In this document: piece by piece, positions 35,971 to 44,368 of the stretch
Position numbering within the stretch: the first letter of the stretch is position 1
Layout: every line of letters begins with the position of its first letter
Assembly: GCF_003490595.1 (NCBI RefSeq)
Contig: NZ_QQGY01000002.1
Coordinates: forward strand, 124,001-188,000
Direction of reading: 5' to 3'
From: Haemophilus haemolyticus_L
GTDB taxonomy: Bacteria; Pseudomonadota; Gammaproteobacteria; Enterobacterales; Pasteurellaceae
Length of the DNA stretch: 64,000 bases
The notes under the pieces: model-generated
What the model saw: the letters and a program-made list of their open reading frames with translations, nothing else
The model's database searches: none
What the model was told of the DNA's origin: nothing
Translations under genes and position numbers: made by a program

Positions 35971-38838
35971 ATGAAGAGAGTTATTAAATTAAATTTAATC
36001 ACACTCTGCTTAATCAATACCCTTAGTGTTTCTATCGTTGATGCAAAAGCTGAAGAAACATTAGATCAAATTGATGTAGTAGAAAAAAATGTCGCTAACG
36101 ATAAAAAACCTTTTACGGAAGCAAAAGCGAAAAGTACCCGAGAGCATATTTTTAAAGAAACCCAGACTATCGATCAAGTCATTCGAAGTATCCCTGGTGC
36201 ATTTACTCAACAAGATAAAGGCTCTGGCGTAGTTTCTGTTAATATTCGTGGCGAAAATGGGTTAGGTCGTGTCAATACTATGGTCGATGGAGTCACACAA
36301 ACTTTTTACTCTACAGCCATGGACTCAGGTCAATCTGGTGGTAATTCTCAATTCGGTGCATCGCTTGATCCTAACTTCATTGCTGGTGTCGATGTCAATA
36401 AAAGCAACTTTTCAGGTTCTAATGGCGTAAATACCTTATCTGGTAGTGCCAATTTTAGAACGCTAGGTGTTAATGATGTTATTACTGATGACAAACCATT
36501 TGGACTCATCGTAAAAGGAATGACGGGGAGCAATGCAACTAAATCGAATTTTATGACAATGGCTGCAGGCAGAAAATGGCTGGATAATGGTGGTTATGTT
36601 GGTGTGGTATATGGTTACAGTCAACGTGAAGTTTCACAAGATTATCTTATTGGTGGAGGAGAACGATTGTCTTCGCTTGGACAAGATATTCTTGCTAAAG
36701 AAAAAGAAGCCTATTTCCACAATGCAGGTTATGTTTTAAATTCAGCTGGACAGTGGACACCTGATTTAAACAAAAATCATTGGTCTTGTAACGCACCTAA
36801 TCCAACATTTAATGGAAATACAGACCCAATTACGACAACCGATGAACTCACTGGAACTATAGAAACAAGAACACCAGGCTGTATTACTCGAATTGAACGA
36901 CAAGAAGAAAATTACGATTATATTAGTGAAGAGGACACGCCAGATGAGCCACGTTACAATACATCTCGCTATCAACTTGATAACTATAAAAATGAAACAA
37001 GAAAGAAAATTTTAAAAGAATTAGCAAATGGCACTCAGCCTCAAGAAATACCTGAATTACAGGATGAAGTAAATTCTACAAATGACTCATTTGAGCGCAA
37101 TAAAGATCAATATAGTGTTGCCCCTATTGAGCCAGGTAGTTTGCAATCTCGTTCTCGTAGCCATTTATTAAAATTTGAATATGGCGATGACAACCATACC
37201 TTAGGTGCACAAATACGTACCCTTGATAATAAAATTGGTTCTCGAAAAATCGAAAATCGTAATTATCAATTAAATTATAATTTTAATAATAATCGCTATC
37301 TTGATCTAAATCTAATGGTAGCACATAACTTAGGTAAAACTATTTATCCTAAAGGTGCATTCTTTTCTGGTTGGCAAGTAGAAGATAAATTAATTACAAA
37401 GAATGTGGCAAATATTATTGATATTAACAATAGCTATACTTTTTTATTGCCAAAAGAAATTGATTTAAAAACCACATTAGGCTTTAACTACTTTATTAAT
37501 GAGTATAGTAAAAACCGTTTTCCTGAAGAATTAAGTTTGTTTTATAACAATGAATCACACTCCCAAGGAAACTATAGCTATTTAGGTCGCTTCCAAGGAA
37601 GCAAAAGCGGATTACCACAACGTTCAGTGATCTTACAACCTTCCGGTAAACAAAAATTTAAAACTGTTTATTTTGATACCGCACTTTCTAAAGGAATTTA
37701 CCATTTAGACTATAGTGTCAATTTTACGCATTATGCATTTAATGGTGAGTATGTAGGTTACGAAAATACACCAACACAAATTAATGAACCGATTTTGCAT
37801 AAATCAGGACATAAAACAGCAATAAATCACTCAGCAACACTTAGCGCAGATATCAATAATTATTTTATGCCGTTTTTCACCTATTCGCGCACACATAGAA
37901 TGCCAAATATTCAAGAAATGTTCTTCTCTCAAGCATCTGACGTTGGGGTAAATACGGCATTAAAACCTGAGCGAGCTGAAACTTATCAACTTGGATTTAA
38001 TACCTATAAAAAAGGCATTTTCACTAAAGAAGATATATTAGGTTTAAAACTAGTGGGCTATCGCAGCTTTATCAAAAATTATATTCATAATGTATATGGT
38101 GTATGGTGGAGAGATGGCGTTGTTCCTGACTGGGCAGCTAATAATGGATTTAGATTTACCATTGCTCATCAAAATTATAAGCCTATTGTGAAAAAGAGCG
38201 GTGTTGAGTTAGAAGTAAATTATGACATGGGACGTTTCTTTGCAAATCTATCTTATGCATACCAACGAACAAATCAACCAACCAATTATGCAGACGCAAG
38301 CCCACGTCCTAACAACGCATCAAAAGATGATATTCTGAAACAAGGTTATGGTCTATCTCGTATCTCAATGTTACCGAAAGATTATGGAAGATTAGAACTT
38401 GGCTCTCGCTGGTTTGATCAAAAATTAACTCTTGGTATCGCAGCACGTTACTATGGGAAAAGTAAACGAGCAACCATTCAAGAAGATTATATTAACGGTT
38501 CTCAATTTGAATTAAATACGAGCCATGAACGAACTTATTATGCTATAAAGAAAACAGAGGAAATTAATAAACAACCGATTATTTTAGATTTGCATGTAAG
38601 TTATGAACCTGTTAAAGATTTAATTATCAAAGCTGAAGTACAAAACCTACTAGATAAACGTTATGTTGATCCTTTAGACTCAGGCAATGATGCTGCTTCA
38701 CAGCGCTATTATTCAAGCTTAAATGATTCAATTTGTAGTAAAAATAATACTTGTGAAGATGGAGGAAAAGATAAATCTGTACTTTATAACTTTGCACGTG
38801 GAAGAACTTATATTCTGAGTTTAAATTATAAATTCTAA
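35971..38838 (+). CDS. hup: TonB-dependent haem/haemoglobin-type outer-membrane receptor (Hup)
   Basis: 955-residue TonB-dependent receptor. A signal peptide ends near residue 27 (VSIVDAKA), followed by a TonB-box-like EETLDQIDVVE, the plug (IRSIPGAFTQQDKGSGVVSVNIRGENG) and a 22-strand barrel ending in Phe (SLNYKF). It belongs to the haemoglobin/transferrin/lactoferrin receptor family. By family and position it corresponds to Rd hup (HI1217, from memory), a general haem-utilisation protein. AAGGATATGTA precedes the ATG. No tetranucleotide repeat is present, so it is not phase-variable by slippage as the hgp genes are. One uptake sequence inside (37678). Confidence 0.92.
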   Translation: MKRVIKLNLITLCLINTLSVSIVDAKAEETLDQIDVVEKNVANDKKPFTEAKAKSTREHIFKETQTIDQVIRSIPGAFTQQDKGSGVVSVNIRGENGLGRVNTMVDGVTQTFYSTAMDSGQSGGNSQFGASLDPNFIAGVDVNKSNFSGSNGVNTLSGSANFRTLGVNDVITDDKPFGLIVKGMTGSNATKSNFMTMAAGRKWLDNGGYVGVVYGYSQREVSQDYLIGGGERLSSLGQDILAKEKEAYFHNAGYVLNSAGQWTPDLNKNHWSCNAPNPTFNGNTDPITTTDELTGTIETRTPGCITRIERQEENYDYISEEDTPDEPRYNTSRYQLDNYKNETRKKILKELANGTQPQEIPELQDEVNSTNDSFERNKDQYSVAPIEPGSLQSRSRSHLLKFEYGDDNHTLGAQIRTLDNKIGSRKIENRNYQLNYNFNNNRYLDLNLMVAHNLGKTIYPKGAFFSGWQVEDKLITKNVANIIDINNSYTFLLPKEIDLKTTLGFNYFINEYSKNRFPEELSLFYNNESHSQGNYSYLGRFQGSKSGLPQRSVILQPSGKQKFKTVYFDTALSKGIYHLDYSVNFTHYAFNGEYVGYENTPTQINEPILHKSGHKTAINHSATLSADINNYFMPFFTYSRTHRMPNIQEMFFSQASDVGVNTALKPERAETYQLGFNTYKKGIFTKEDILGLKLVGYRSFIKNYIHNVYGVWWRDGVVPDWAANNGFRFTIAHQNYKPIVKKSGVELEVNYDMGRFFANLSYAYQRTNQPTNYADASPRPNNASKDDILKQGYGLSRISMLPKDYGRLELGSRWFDQKLTLGIAARYYGKSKRATIQEDYINGSQFELNTSHERTYYAIKKTEEINKQPIILDLHVSYEPVKDLIIKAEVQNLLDKRYVDPLDSGNDAASQRYYSSLNDSICSKNNTCEDGGKDKSVLYNFARGRTYILSLNYKF

Positions 38839-38850
38839 TTGGCTCATATA

Positions 38851-38882
38851 AAAAGGCATAGCTAATAAGCTATGCCTTTTTA
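38851..38882. terminator. Terminator after hup (bidirectional with mtnN)
   Basis: Perfect 13-bp stem AAAAGGCATAGCT/AGCTATGCCTTTT with AATA loop and flanking A/T runs, between convergent genes. Confidence 0.92.
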
Positions 38883-38935
38883 AATAATGTTTATAATTCA
38901 ATTTTAGAATTTATTATCTTATTAAAAGATTATTA

Positions 38936-39625
38936 CTACAGTCTATCAATCATCCCCAACACTAACGCCGAAGACTGTTTTGCAGCTAACGGTAAGAACT
39001 CTTCAAATGACATACTCGCTTCACCATCTCCTCCATCCGAAATAGCTCGAACCACCACAAAAGGCACATTAAAAGCATAGCAAACTTGTGCAATCGCTGT
39101 GGCCTCCATTTCAACCCCCGCCACATTCGGGAAGTCTGCTTTTATTTGTGCAATTTTGTCTTCGCTATTAATAAAACTATCGCCAGAACAAATTAAACCA
39201 CGTTTTACTGATTGTCCTTGCTTTTCTGCAATTTCTTGAGCAAGGTCAGCTAATTTTTTGTCGGATAAAAATGCCGCGGGATTAGCGGGCAACTGACCTT
39301 TTTCATAGCCAAAAGCTGTCACATCCGCATCGTGATAACGTGTTTCATCAGAAATCACAATATCCCCCACTTTTAAGCCTTTTGCTACTCCACCCGCAGA
39401 ACCAGTATTGATCACAAAATCTGGCTTGGCTAATTGCAACAATGCCGTAGTGCCAATTGCAGCGGCCACTTTGCCAATACCTGATTGCAACAATGCAACA
39501 TCTTTACCATTAATTTTGCCTTCAAAAATGACCGCACTTGCTACTCGAGTTTCAGTTCTCTCTGCCATTAAATTTTTTAAAATTTCTACTTCTTGCGCCA
39601 TTGCGCCAACAATTCCGATTTTCAT
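38936..39625 (-). CDS. mtnN: 5'-methylthioadenosine/S-adenosylhomocysteine nucleosidase
   Basis: It hydrolyses MTA, SAH and 5'-deoxyadenosine, feeding methionine salvage and the AI-2 precursor pathway. 229 residues starting MKIGIVGAMAQEVEIL with catalytic Glu12; INTGSAGG, the VEMEATAIAQVC substrate-binding glutamate and the AISDGG aspartate are all present. The ATG at 39625 shares its A with the stop of the upstream DsbA-like gene (TGATG). An adjacent in-frame GTG at 39628 is less likely. Confidence 0.97.
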   Translation of the reverse strand: MKIGIVGAMAQEVEILKNLMAERTETRVASAVIFEGKINGKDVALLQSGIGKVAAAIGTTALLQLAKPDFVINTGSAGGVAKGLKVGDIVISDETRYHDADVTAFGYEKGQLPANPAAFLSDKKLADLAQEIAEKQGQSVKRGLICSGDSFINSEDKIAQIKADFPNVAGVEMEATAIAQVCYAFNVPFVVVRAISDGGDGEASMSFEEFLPLAAKQSSALVLGMIDRL

Positions 39626-40341
39626 CACTTTTGTTCCTGTTCTATTTTATTTACCAAAAAATCTAGCACAGCCACGCTATAATCATCGTTATAAAGCGTG
39701 CTCGCCGTGAGTACATATTTTCCCCCAATGACAACGTAAGGATAGGTAAAAACACCATATTCTTCCGTCAATTCAATCGCATCTTGAATTTGTTCTTTTA
39801 CTCTTTCTGAATTTTCAGTTTGAATAAATAACGGCTTATCTAGCCCTTGTTCTTCCGCCCATTGTTGAATTTTATTTGTCGCAGACAATTCTGCATAACG
39901 GGATTTTTCTGAAGTTTCAAACAATAAAACATTAGATAATTCACCCGCACTTAGTGCTTGCAAGGTATAAAAAATGCGTGCGCTAAACTGACTATCCGCA
40001 GTTGCAATAGGATATTGTTCCAACGCAACTTTATTTGTACGCATTTGACTATAAAGCTCCAAAATATCTTGCGCTGACGAACATACACGGCAATCGTAAT
40101 CCCAAAAGAATTGAATACGTATTTTTTTATCCGCTCTAGGCGCTTGATCAATAGGCTCTTGATAAGAAAAATAATCCCGCCCATCTTCAAAATGCATGAC
40201 ATCAGAAGACGGTAAGTGCGGTGGATTTTGAGTAGAAAATTCTTTTTGATTTACTTCAGCTATAACCGATGATGTAAACCCAAATAAACCTAATACGAAT
40301 AATCCATAAAATTTCAAAACATTACTCATCAATCGCTTCAA
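39625..40341 (-). CDS. DsbA-family thioredoxin-like periplasmic protein, CRVC active site
   Basis: About 234-238 residues. A signal peptide ends near residue 29 (FGFTSSVIA). The mature protein is DsbA-like: FFWDYDCRVCSSA carries the CxxC, an all-helical insert follows, and YPYVVIGGKY supplies the cis-proline. The Cys-Arg-Val-Cys dipeptide is not the CPHC of DsbA, so oxidant, reductant or isomerase cannot be assigned. Its start overlaps the end of recJ (ATG at 40329 or 40341), and its stop overlaps mtnN. It is encoded two genes from dsbC. Confidence 0.8.
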   Translation of the reverse strand: MKRLMSNVLKFYGLFVLGLFGFTSSVIAEVNQKEFSTQNPPHLPSSDVMHFEDGRDYFSYQEPIDQAPRADKKIRIQFFWDYDCRVCSSAQDILELYSQMRTNKVALEQYPIATADSQFSARIFYTLQALSAGELSNVLLFETSEKSRYAELSATNKIQQWAEEQGLDKPLFIQTENSERVKEQIQDAIELTEEYGVFTYPYVVIGGKYVLTASTLYNDDYSVAVLDFLVNKIEQEQK

Positions 40342-42049
40342 TATATTCCACTAAAAGCTGTACATTTCGGTTACCACGAAACTCATTAACATCCAATTTA
40401 TATGCAAATCTTGCCTGTTTAATTGAAAGATCGGGATACAATCTTGTATCAATATTAAACGCAACTGCATCTAATAAAGGTCCGCCTCGTTTTGGCTCTA
40501 CTAACATTTTGAGATGGTTTTGATTTTGCCCAATTGCACGTTGGTCTAAAATTTTAAATTCACCATCAAAACAAGGCTCTGGGAAAGCTTGTCCCCAAGG
40601 GCCTGCTGATTTTATCAGTTCTGCCGTTTCAAGATTAAATTCATTTGAATTTAATTCACCATCGGTCCAGATGACACCTTGTAAATGTTCTTCATCAAGC
40701 CAAGCGGCAACGGTTTGATTAAAAATATGTTGGAAATCGTCAAAGTATTCTTCTCTGAGGCTTAATCCCGCAGCCATCGCATGACCACCAAATTTTAAAA
40801 TCATATCAGGATGTTGCGAATGAATACGTTCTAAAATATCACGCATATGTAAGCCCTCAATAGAACGCGCAGAACCTTTCAAGATTCCATCACCATCTTT
40901 CGCGAAGGCAATCACAGGACGGTGATATTGCTCTTTAATCCTAGATGACACAATGCCCAACACACCTTGATGCCAATCTGGTTGATAAAGTGTAATCCCC
41001 GAAGGTAACTCTTTAAAAAGTGCGGTGAGATTTTGGCAAATTTCTAGCGCCTCAAGCTTCATGCCTGCTTCAATTTCTTTACGCATTTGGTTGAGTTGGT
41101 CAAGTTCTAACGCTAATTCTCGGGCTTTTAGCATATCGTCCGCCAGTAAAAGCTCTACCCCGATCGACATATTATCTAAACGCCCCGCTGCATTTAAACG
41201 AGGCCCGATACAAAAACCGAGATCACTTGAAGTAAATTGCTCTACATTACGGTTAGCCACTTCAGCCAACGCAATAATTCCGGGGCGACAACGTCGAGCA
41301 CGGATGCGCATTAACCCTTGATAGGCAAGGATACGATTATTTTGATCTAAAGGCACCACATCAGCGACAGTACCCAATGCTACTAGATCGAGCAAGTCAG
41401 TAAAATTAGGTTGTGTTTCTGCAGTAAAAATACCGAGTTCACGAAATTTTGCTCGTACGGCTAACATCAAATAAAACGCAACACCAACGCCCGCTAAAGA
41501 TTTTGAAGGAAAACCACACTGACTTAAATTAGGATTAACAATGGCATCGGCTAGCGGCAAAGTTTCGGGAGGTAAATGATGATCCGTCACTAAAACACGG
41601 ACACCTTTCTCTTTCAAAAATGCAACGCCTTCAAAAGATGAAACACCGTTATCCACCGTCATTAACAGCTGTACACCCTTTTCAATCGCCATTTCAGCCA
41701 CTGGAATACTCAAACCATAACCTTGTTCAAATCGATTTGGTACAAGATAATCCACGTCAGCAAAACCAAGTTGTCTTAAAGCAAGCACACTCAATGCTGT
41801 ACTAGTTGCACCATCAGCATCAAAATCCCCAACAATCACTATTTTTTGCTGTTGTTGGTAAGCTTCCACTAATAAATTTACGGCTTGTTCAATACCATAT
41901 AGCTGATTTGGATTCAGCATTGATTTTAAAGTGCGGTCTAATTCTTCGGTGTTTTGAATATGGCGTGCGCGATAAAGGCGATCTAATAACGGATGGTTTG
42001 AAACAGAATTTCCAATTGGAATTTCACGGCGTTTGATAAGTTTTTTCAC
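40322..42049 (-). CDS. recJ: Single-stranded-DNA-specific exonuclease RecJ
   Basis: 5'-3' ssDNA exonuclease used in recombination and repair. 575 residues of the DHH phosphoesterase family: motif I FDADGATST, motif II LMTVDNG, motif III TDHHLPP, then DHHA1 and OB-fold domains. In E. coli recJ follows dsbC directly and precedes prfB-lysS; here the same neighbours are kept but dsbC and recJ are 287 bp apart, with the gap holding repeats and a candidate small gene. Uptake sequences at 41018 and 41929. Confidence 0.97.
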   Translation of the reverse strand: MKKLIKRREIPIGNSVSNHPLLDRLYRARHIQNTEELDRTLKSMLNPNQLYGIEQAVNLLVEAYQQQQKIVIVGDFDADGATSTALSVLALRQLGFADVDYLVPNRFEQGYGLSIPVAEMAIEKGVQLLMTVDNGVSSFEGVAFLKEKGVRVLVTDHHLPPETLPLADAIVNPNLSQCGFPSKSLAGVGVAFYLMLAVRAKFRELGIFTAETQPNFTDLLDLVALGTVADVVPLDQNNRILAYQGLMRIRARRCRPGIIALAEVANRNVEQFTSSDLGFCIGPRLNAAGRLDNMSIGVELLLADDMLKARELALELDQLNQMRKEIEAGMKLEALEICQNLTALFKELPSGITLYQPDWHQGVLGIVSSRIKEQYHRPVIAFAKDGDGILKGSARSIEGLHMRDILERIHSQHPDMILKFGGHAMAAGLSLREEYFDDFQHIFNQTVAAWLDEEHLQGVIWTDGELNSNEFNLETAELIKSAGPWGQAFPEPCFDGEFKILDQRAIGQNQNHLKMLVEPKRGGPLLDAVAFNIDTRLYPDLSIKQARFAYKLDVNEFRGNRNVQLLVEYIEAIDE

Positions 42050-42078
42050 TGGATATTAATTCATATCTAAAAGCAAAA

Positions 42079-42098
42079 AGCTGTTGAAATCAACAGCT
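42079..42098 (-). terminator. Minus-strand terminator upstream of recJ
   Basis: Perfect 9-bp stem AGCTGTTGA/TCAACAGCT with a two-base spacer (probably a 4-base loop after opening one pair), followed on the minus strand by TTTTTGCTTTT. It lies 30 bp before the recJ start. No annotated minus-strand gene lies just upstream; dsbC already has its own terminator at 42298-42321. Confidence 0.8.
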
Positions 42099-42122
42099 CT
42101 TTTATCTATACCTTTTCCTGTC

Positions 42123-42174
42123 GGTCAGGGCTTTTAACCCTGAATGCTGATAGGGGTTAAAAGCCCCACTGACC
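42123..42174. repeat. 52-bp palindromic intergenic element
   Basis: GGTCAGGGCTTTTAACCC (42123-42140) faces GGGGTTAAAAGCCCC followed by ACTGACC (42153-42174), giving a long imperfect inverted repeat whose arms also fold on themselves. It resembles the element at 23019-23081 in its GGGCTTTTAnCCC core. Confidence 0.6.
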
Positions 42175-42211
42175 ATTAGTCTAACTATTGTGTCAGCTAA
42201 GGATTTTAATA

Positions 42212-42280
42212 ATGCCTAAATTATGTATTTATATCATAGTCTTAGTATTGTTAATGCTTTTAAGCTCCCCAGCATATTAA
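42212..42280 (+). CDS. 22-residue hydrophobic peptide, Ibs-toxin-like candidate
   Basis: Not a recognised annotated gene; supported by several signals. ATG at 42212 has AAGGA at 42199-42203 with 8-base spacing. The peptide starts M-P-K-L-C-I, has a hydrophobic core of Ile, Val and Leu (IIVLVLLMLL), and ends S-S-P-A-Y. This closely follows the 18-19-residue Ibs toxins of enterics, which have K/R-L-V-I-I near the start, a Val/Leu core and end S-x-A-Y. A terminator follows 18 bp after the stop. The strand is opposite to dsbC and recJ, so it is not a leader peptide for either. Membrane toxicity and an antisense RNA are inferences. Confidence 0.55.
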   Translation: MPKLCIYIIVLVLLMLLSSPAY

Positions 42281-42297
42281 GCATAACCGACTAAATA

Positions 42298-42321
42298 CAA
42301 GGGGTAGGCATCTGCCCCTTG
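42298..42321. terminator. Bidirectional terminator between the 22-codon ORF and dsbC
   Basis: Stem CAAGGGG/CCCCTTG around a 10-base loop that can pair further internally. Plus-strand tail is CTTTTCATT, minus-strand tail TATTT. It can end both dsbC and the small plus-strand ORF. Confidence 0.75.
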
Positions 42322-42336
42322 CTTTTCATTATAAAA

Positions 42337-43026
42337 TTATTTCGCTGTTTCTTCAAGTGCGCTCAATAAATCAGCTGGTTTTAAATAACCGCCAATAAGC
42401 TCACCCGTTGAGGTAACAATACTTGGTGTGCCATTTACGCCAAATTGCGCGCCTAATTCATAATGCTTTTTCACAACATTTGGGGTTTTAACTTCTTTCG
42501 GTAAATTGCCTTTTTCTGCTTCATTTAAAGCAAAAACAGGATCTTTAGCCGTCCAAATTGCTTCCATTTGTTTTGCAGTTTGGTTATTCATGCCCGCACG
42601 AGGGAAAGCCAAATAACGCACGGTAATACCAAGATCGTTATATTCTTTTAATTGCTGATGTAATAAATGGCAATAATGGCAAGTAATATCCATAAATACC
42701 GTCACAACATGCTTTTCATTTTTAGCGGGATAAACAATCATCTCATTTTTATAAGAATTAAGTTTATCCACTAAAATTTTACCCGCTACATCAACAGGAC
42801 CATTATTCGTGAGCTCGTAAAGTTTACCTTGGAAAGCATATTTTCCATCTTCAGTCACATAAAGTACGCCTTGATCTGTTACGGCAGTTTTGATACCTGA
42901 AATTGGCGAGGATTTCACATCAATATTTGATGCGCCAAGAGACTGTAATTTGCTTTTAATCGTGGCATCATCTGCCATTGCATTAGCCGCAGCCACGCAC
43001 AAAAGTGCGGTAAAAATTTTCTTCAT
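42337..43026 (-). CDS. dsbC: Periplasmic disulfide isomerase DsbC
   Basis: V-shaped homodimeric isomerase that corrects wrong disulfides. 229 residues. Signal peptide MKKIFTALLCVAAANAMA is cleaved before DDATI; an N-terminal dimerisation domain (GKYAFQGKLYEL) is followed by a thioredoxin domain with active site DITCHYCH and cis-Pro in NGTPSIV. The CxxC dipeptide is His-Tyr, versus Gly-Tyr in E. coli. An uptake sequence overlaps the signal-peptide codons (43003-43011). Confidence 0.95.
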   Translation of the reverse strand: MKKIFTALLCVAAANAMADDATIKSKLQSLGASNIDVKSSPISGIKTAVTDQGVLYVTEDGKYAFQGKLYELTNNGPVDVAGKILVDKLNSYKNEMIVYPAKNEKHVVTVFMDITCHYCHLLHQQLKEYNDLGITVRYLAFPRAGMNNQTAKQMEAIWTAKDPVFALNEAEKGNLPKEVKTPNVVKKHYELGAQFGVNGTPSIVTSTGELIGGYLKPADLLSALEETAK

Positions 43027-43158
43027 TTTTTGTTCCTAAATTAGCTTGAGTGAGAAAGTCTAAAATTATAGAGAGATTGCTAATTTCTGCAAGGTCAAAC
43101 TATCCAAAAATCAGAAAATAGCATATAATTCCACACTTTATCACACAGTGAATTTATT

Positions 43159-44257
43159 ATGTTTGAAATCAATCCTATAAAAAATAAAATCACCGACTTA
43201 TCCGACCGCACTTCAGTGCTTCGGGGGTATCTTTGACTTCGATGCCAAAGTTGAGCGTTTAGAAGAAGTCAATGCGGAATTAGAACAGCCAGATGTTTGG
43301 AATGATCCAGATAAAGCCCAAGCGCTTGGTAAAGAACGCGTTTCTTTAGAACAAGTTGTAAATACCATCAAAAATTTAGAACAAGGTTTAGAAGATGTTG
43401 ATGGATTATTAGAACTTGCCATCGAAGCTGAAGATGAAGACACCTTCAATGAAGCAGTTGCTGAATTAGATGAACTCGAACAACAACTCGAAAAATTAGA
43501 GTTCCGTCGAATGTTTAGTGGCGAACATGATGCTTGCGATTGCTATGTGGACTTACAAGCTGGTTCTGGCGGTACGGAAGCTCAAGATTGGACAGAAATG
43601 TTGCTCCGTATGTATCTCCGTTGGGCTGAAAGCAAAGGTTTTAAAACAGAACTGATGGAAGTATCTGACGGTGATGTGGCAGGGTTGAAATCGGCAACCA
43701 TTAAAGTGAGTGGTGAATATGCCTTTGGTTGGTTACGAACAGAAACGGGGATTCATCGTTTAGTACGTAAAAGTCCATTTGATTCCAATAACCGTCGTCA
43801 TACATCATTCAGCGCAGCATTTGTCTACCCTGAAATTGATGATGATATTGATATTGAAATCAATCCTGCTGATTTACGTATTGATGTTTATCGTGCATCG
43901 GGGGCAGGTGGTCAGCACGTAAACAAAACAGAAAGTGCGGTGCGAATTACCCATATGCCAAGTGGCATAGTTGTGCAATGTCAAAATGACCGTTCACAGC
44001 ACAAGAACAAAGATCAAGCGATGAAACAATTAAAAGCGAAATTGTATGAGCTTGAATTACAGAAGAAAAATGCAGATAAGCAAGCAATGGAAGATAATAA
44101 ATCCGACATTGGTTGGGGAAGCCAAATTCGCTCTTACATATTAGACGATTCACGCATTAAAGATTTGCGTACTGGTGTGGAAAACCGTAACACCCAAGCC
44201 GTATTAGACGGTGATTTAGATCGATTTATTGAAGCGAGTTTAAAAGCTGGGCTTTAA
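43159..44257 (+). CDS. prfB: Peptide chain release factor 2 (programmed +1 frameshift)
   Basis: RF2 terminates translation at UGA and UAA. Translation starts at ATG 43159, reads 25 codons, shifts +1 at CTT-TGA-C (43231-43237), and continues to 44257, giving 365 residues as in E. coli. The recognition tripeptide Ser-Pro-Phe is at 205-207 and the catalytic GGQ at 250-252 (ASGAGGQHVNKTES). Residue 246 is Ala, not the Thr of E. coli K-12. An uptake sequence (43205-43213) lies in the short first frame. lysS follows after 111 bp. Confidence 0.98.
43221..43237 (+). promoter_or_regulatory. prfB autoregulatory +1 frameshift signal
   Basis: An internal Shine-Dalgarno-like GGGGGT (43223-43228) lies three bases before the CTT TGA C shift site (TGA 43234-43236). 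This arrangement, CGG GGG TAT CTT TGA C, is nearly identical to the E. coli signal; low RF2 slows recognition of UGA and favours shifting. Confidence 0.95.
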
Positions 44258-44269
44258 TCATGATTTGCA

Positions 44270-44296
44270 GGATAAGTAAAGACGCGTTACTTATCC
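44270..44296. other. 10-bp perfect hairpin between prfB and lysS
   Basis: GGATAAGTAA and TTACTTATCC flank AGACGCG. No T-run follows, so it is not a clear terminator; it could process or attenuate a prfB-lysS transcript. An uptake sequence follows at 44316-44324. Confidence 0.6.
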
Positions 44297-44368
44297 CATC
44301 ATAGAAATAACCCAAAAGTGCGGTTATTTTTGAAGGTATTTTTAAAGTTAAAATTAAAGGTAAACAAC

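Noticed and set aside
35971..38838. Phase-variable tetranucleotide repeat in the haem receptor
   Set aside because: No CCAA or other tandem tetranucleotide tract is present in the gene or its leader, nor anywhere else I looked in the window.
43511..44257. ORF starting at an internal ATG as a complete RF2 gene
   Set aside because: Upstream sequence in the other frame with the CTTTGA shift site restores the full 365-residue RF2.
44318..44368. Upstream in-frame start of lysS
   Set aside because: It overlaps an uptake sequence and encodes a Lys/Leu run not seen in homologues.
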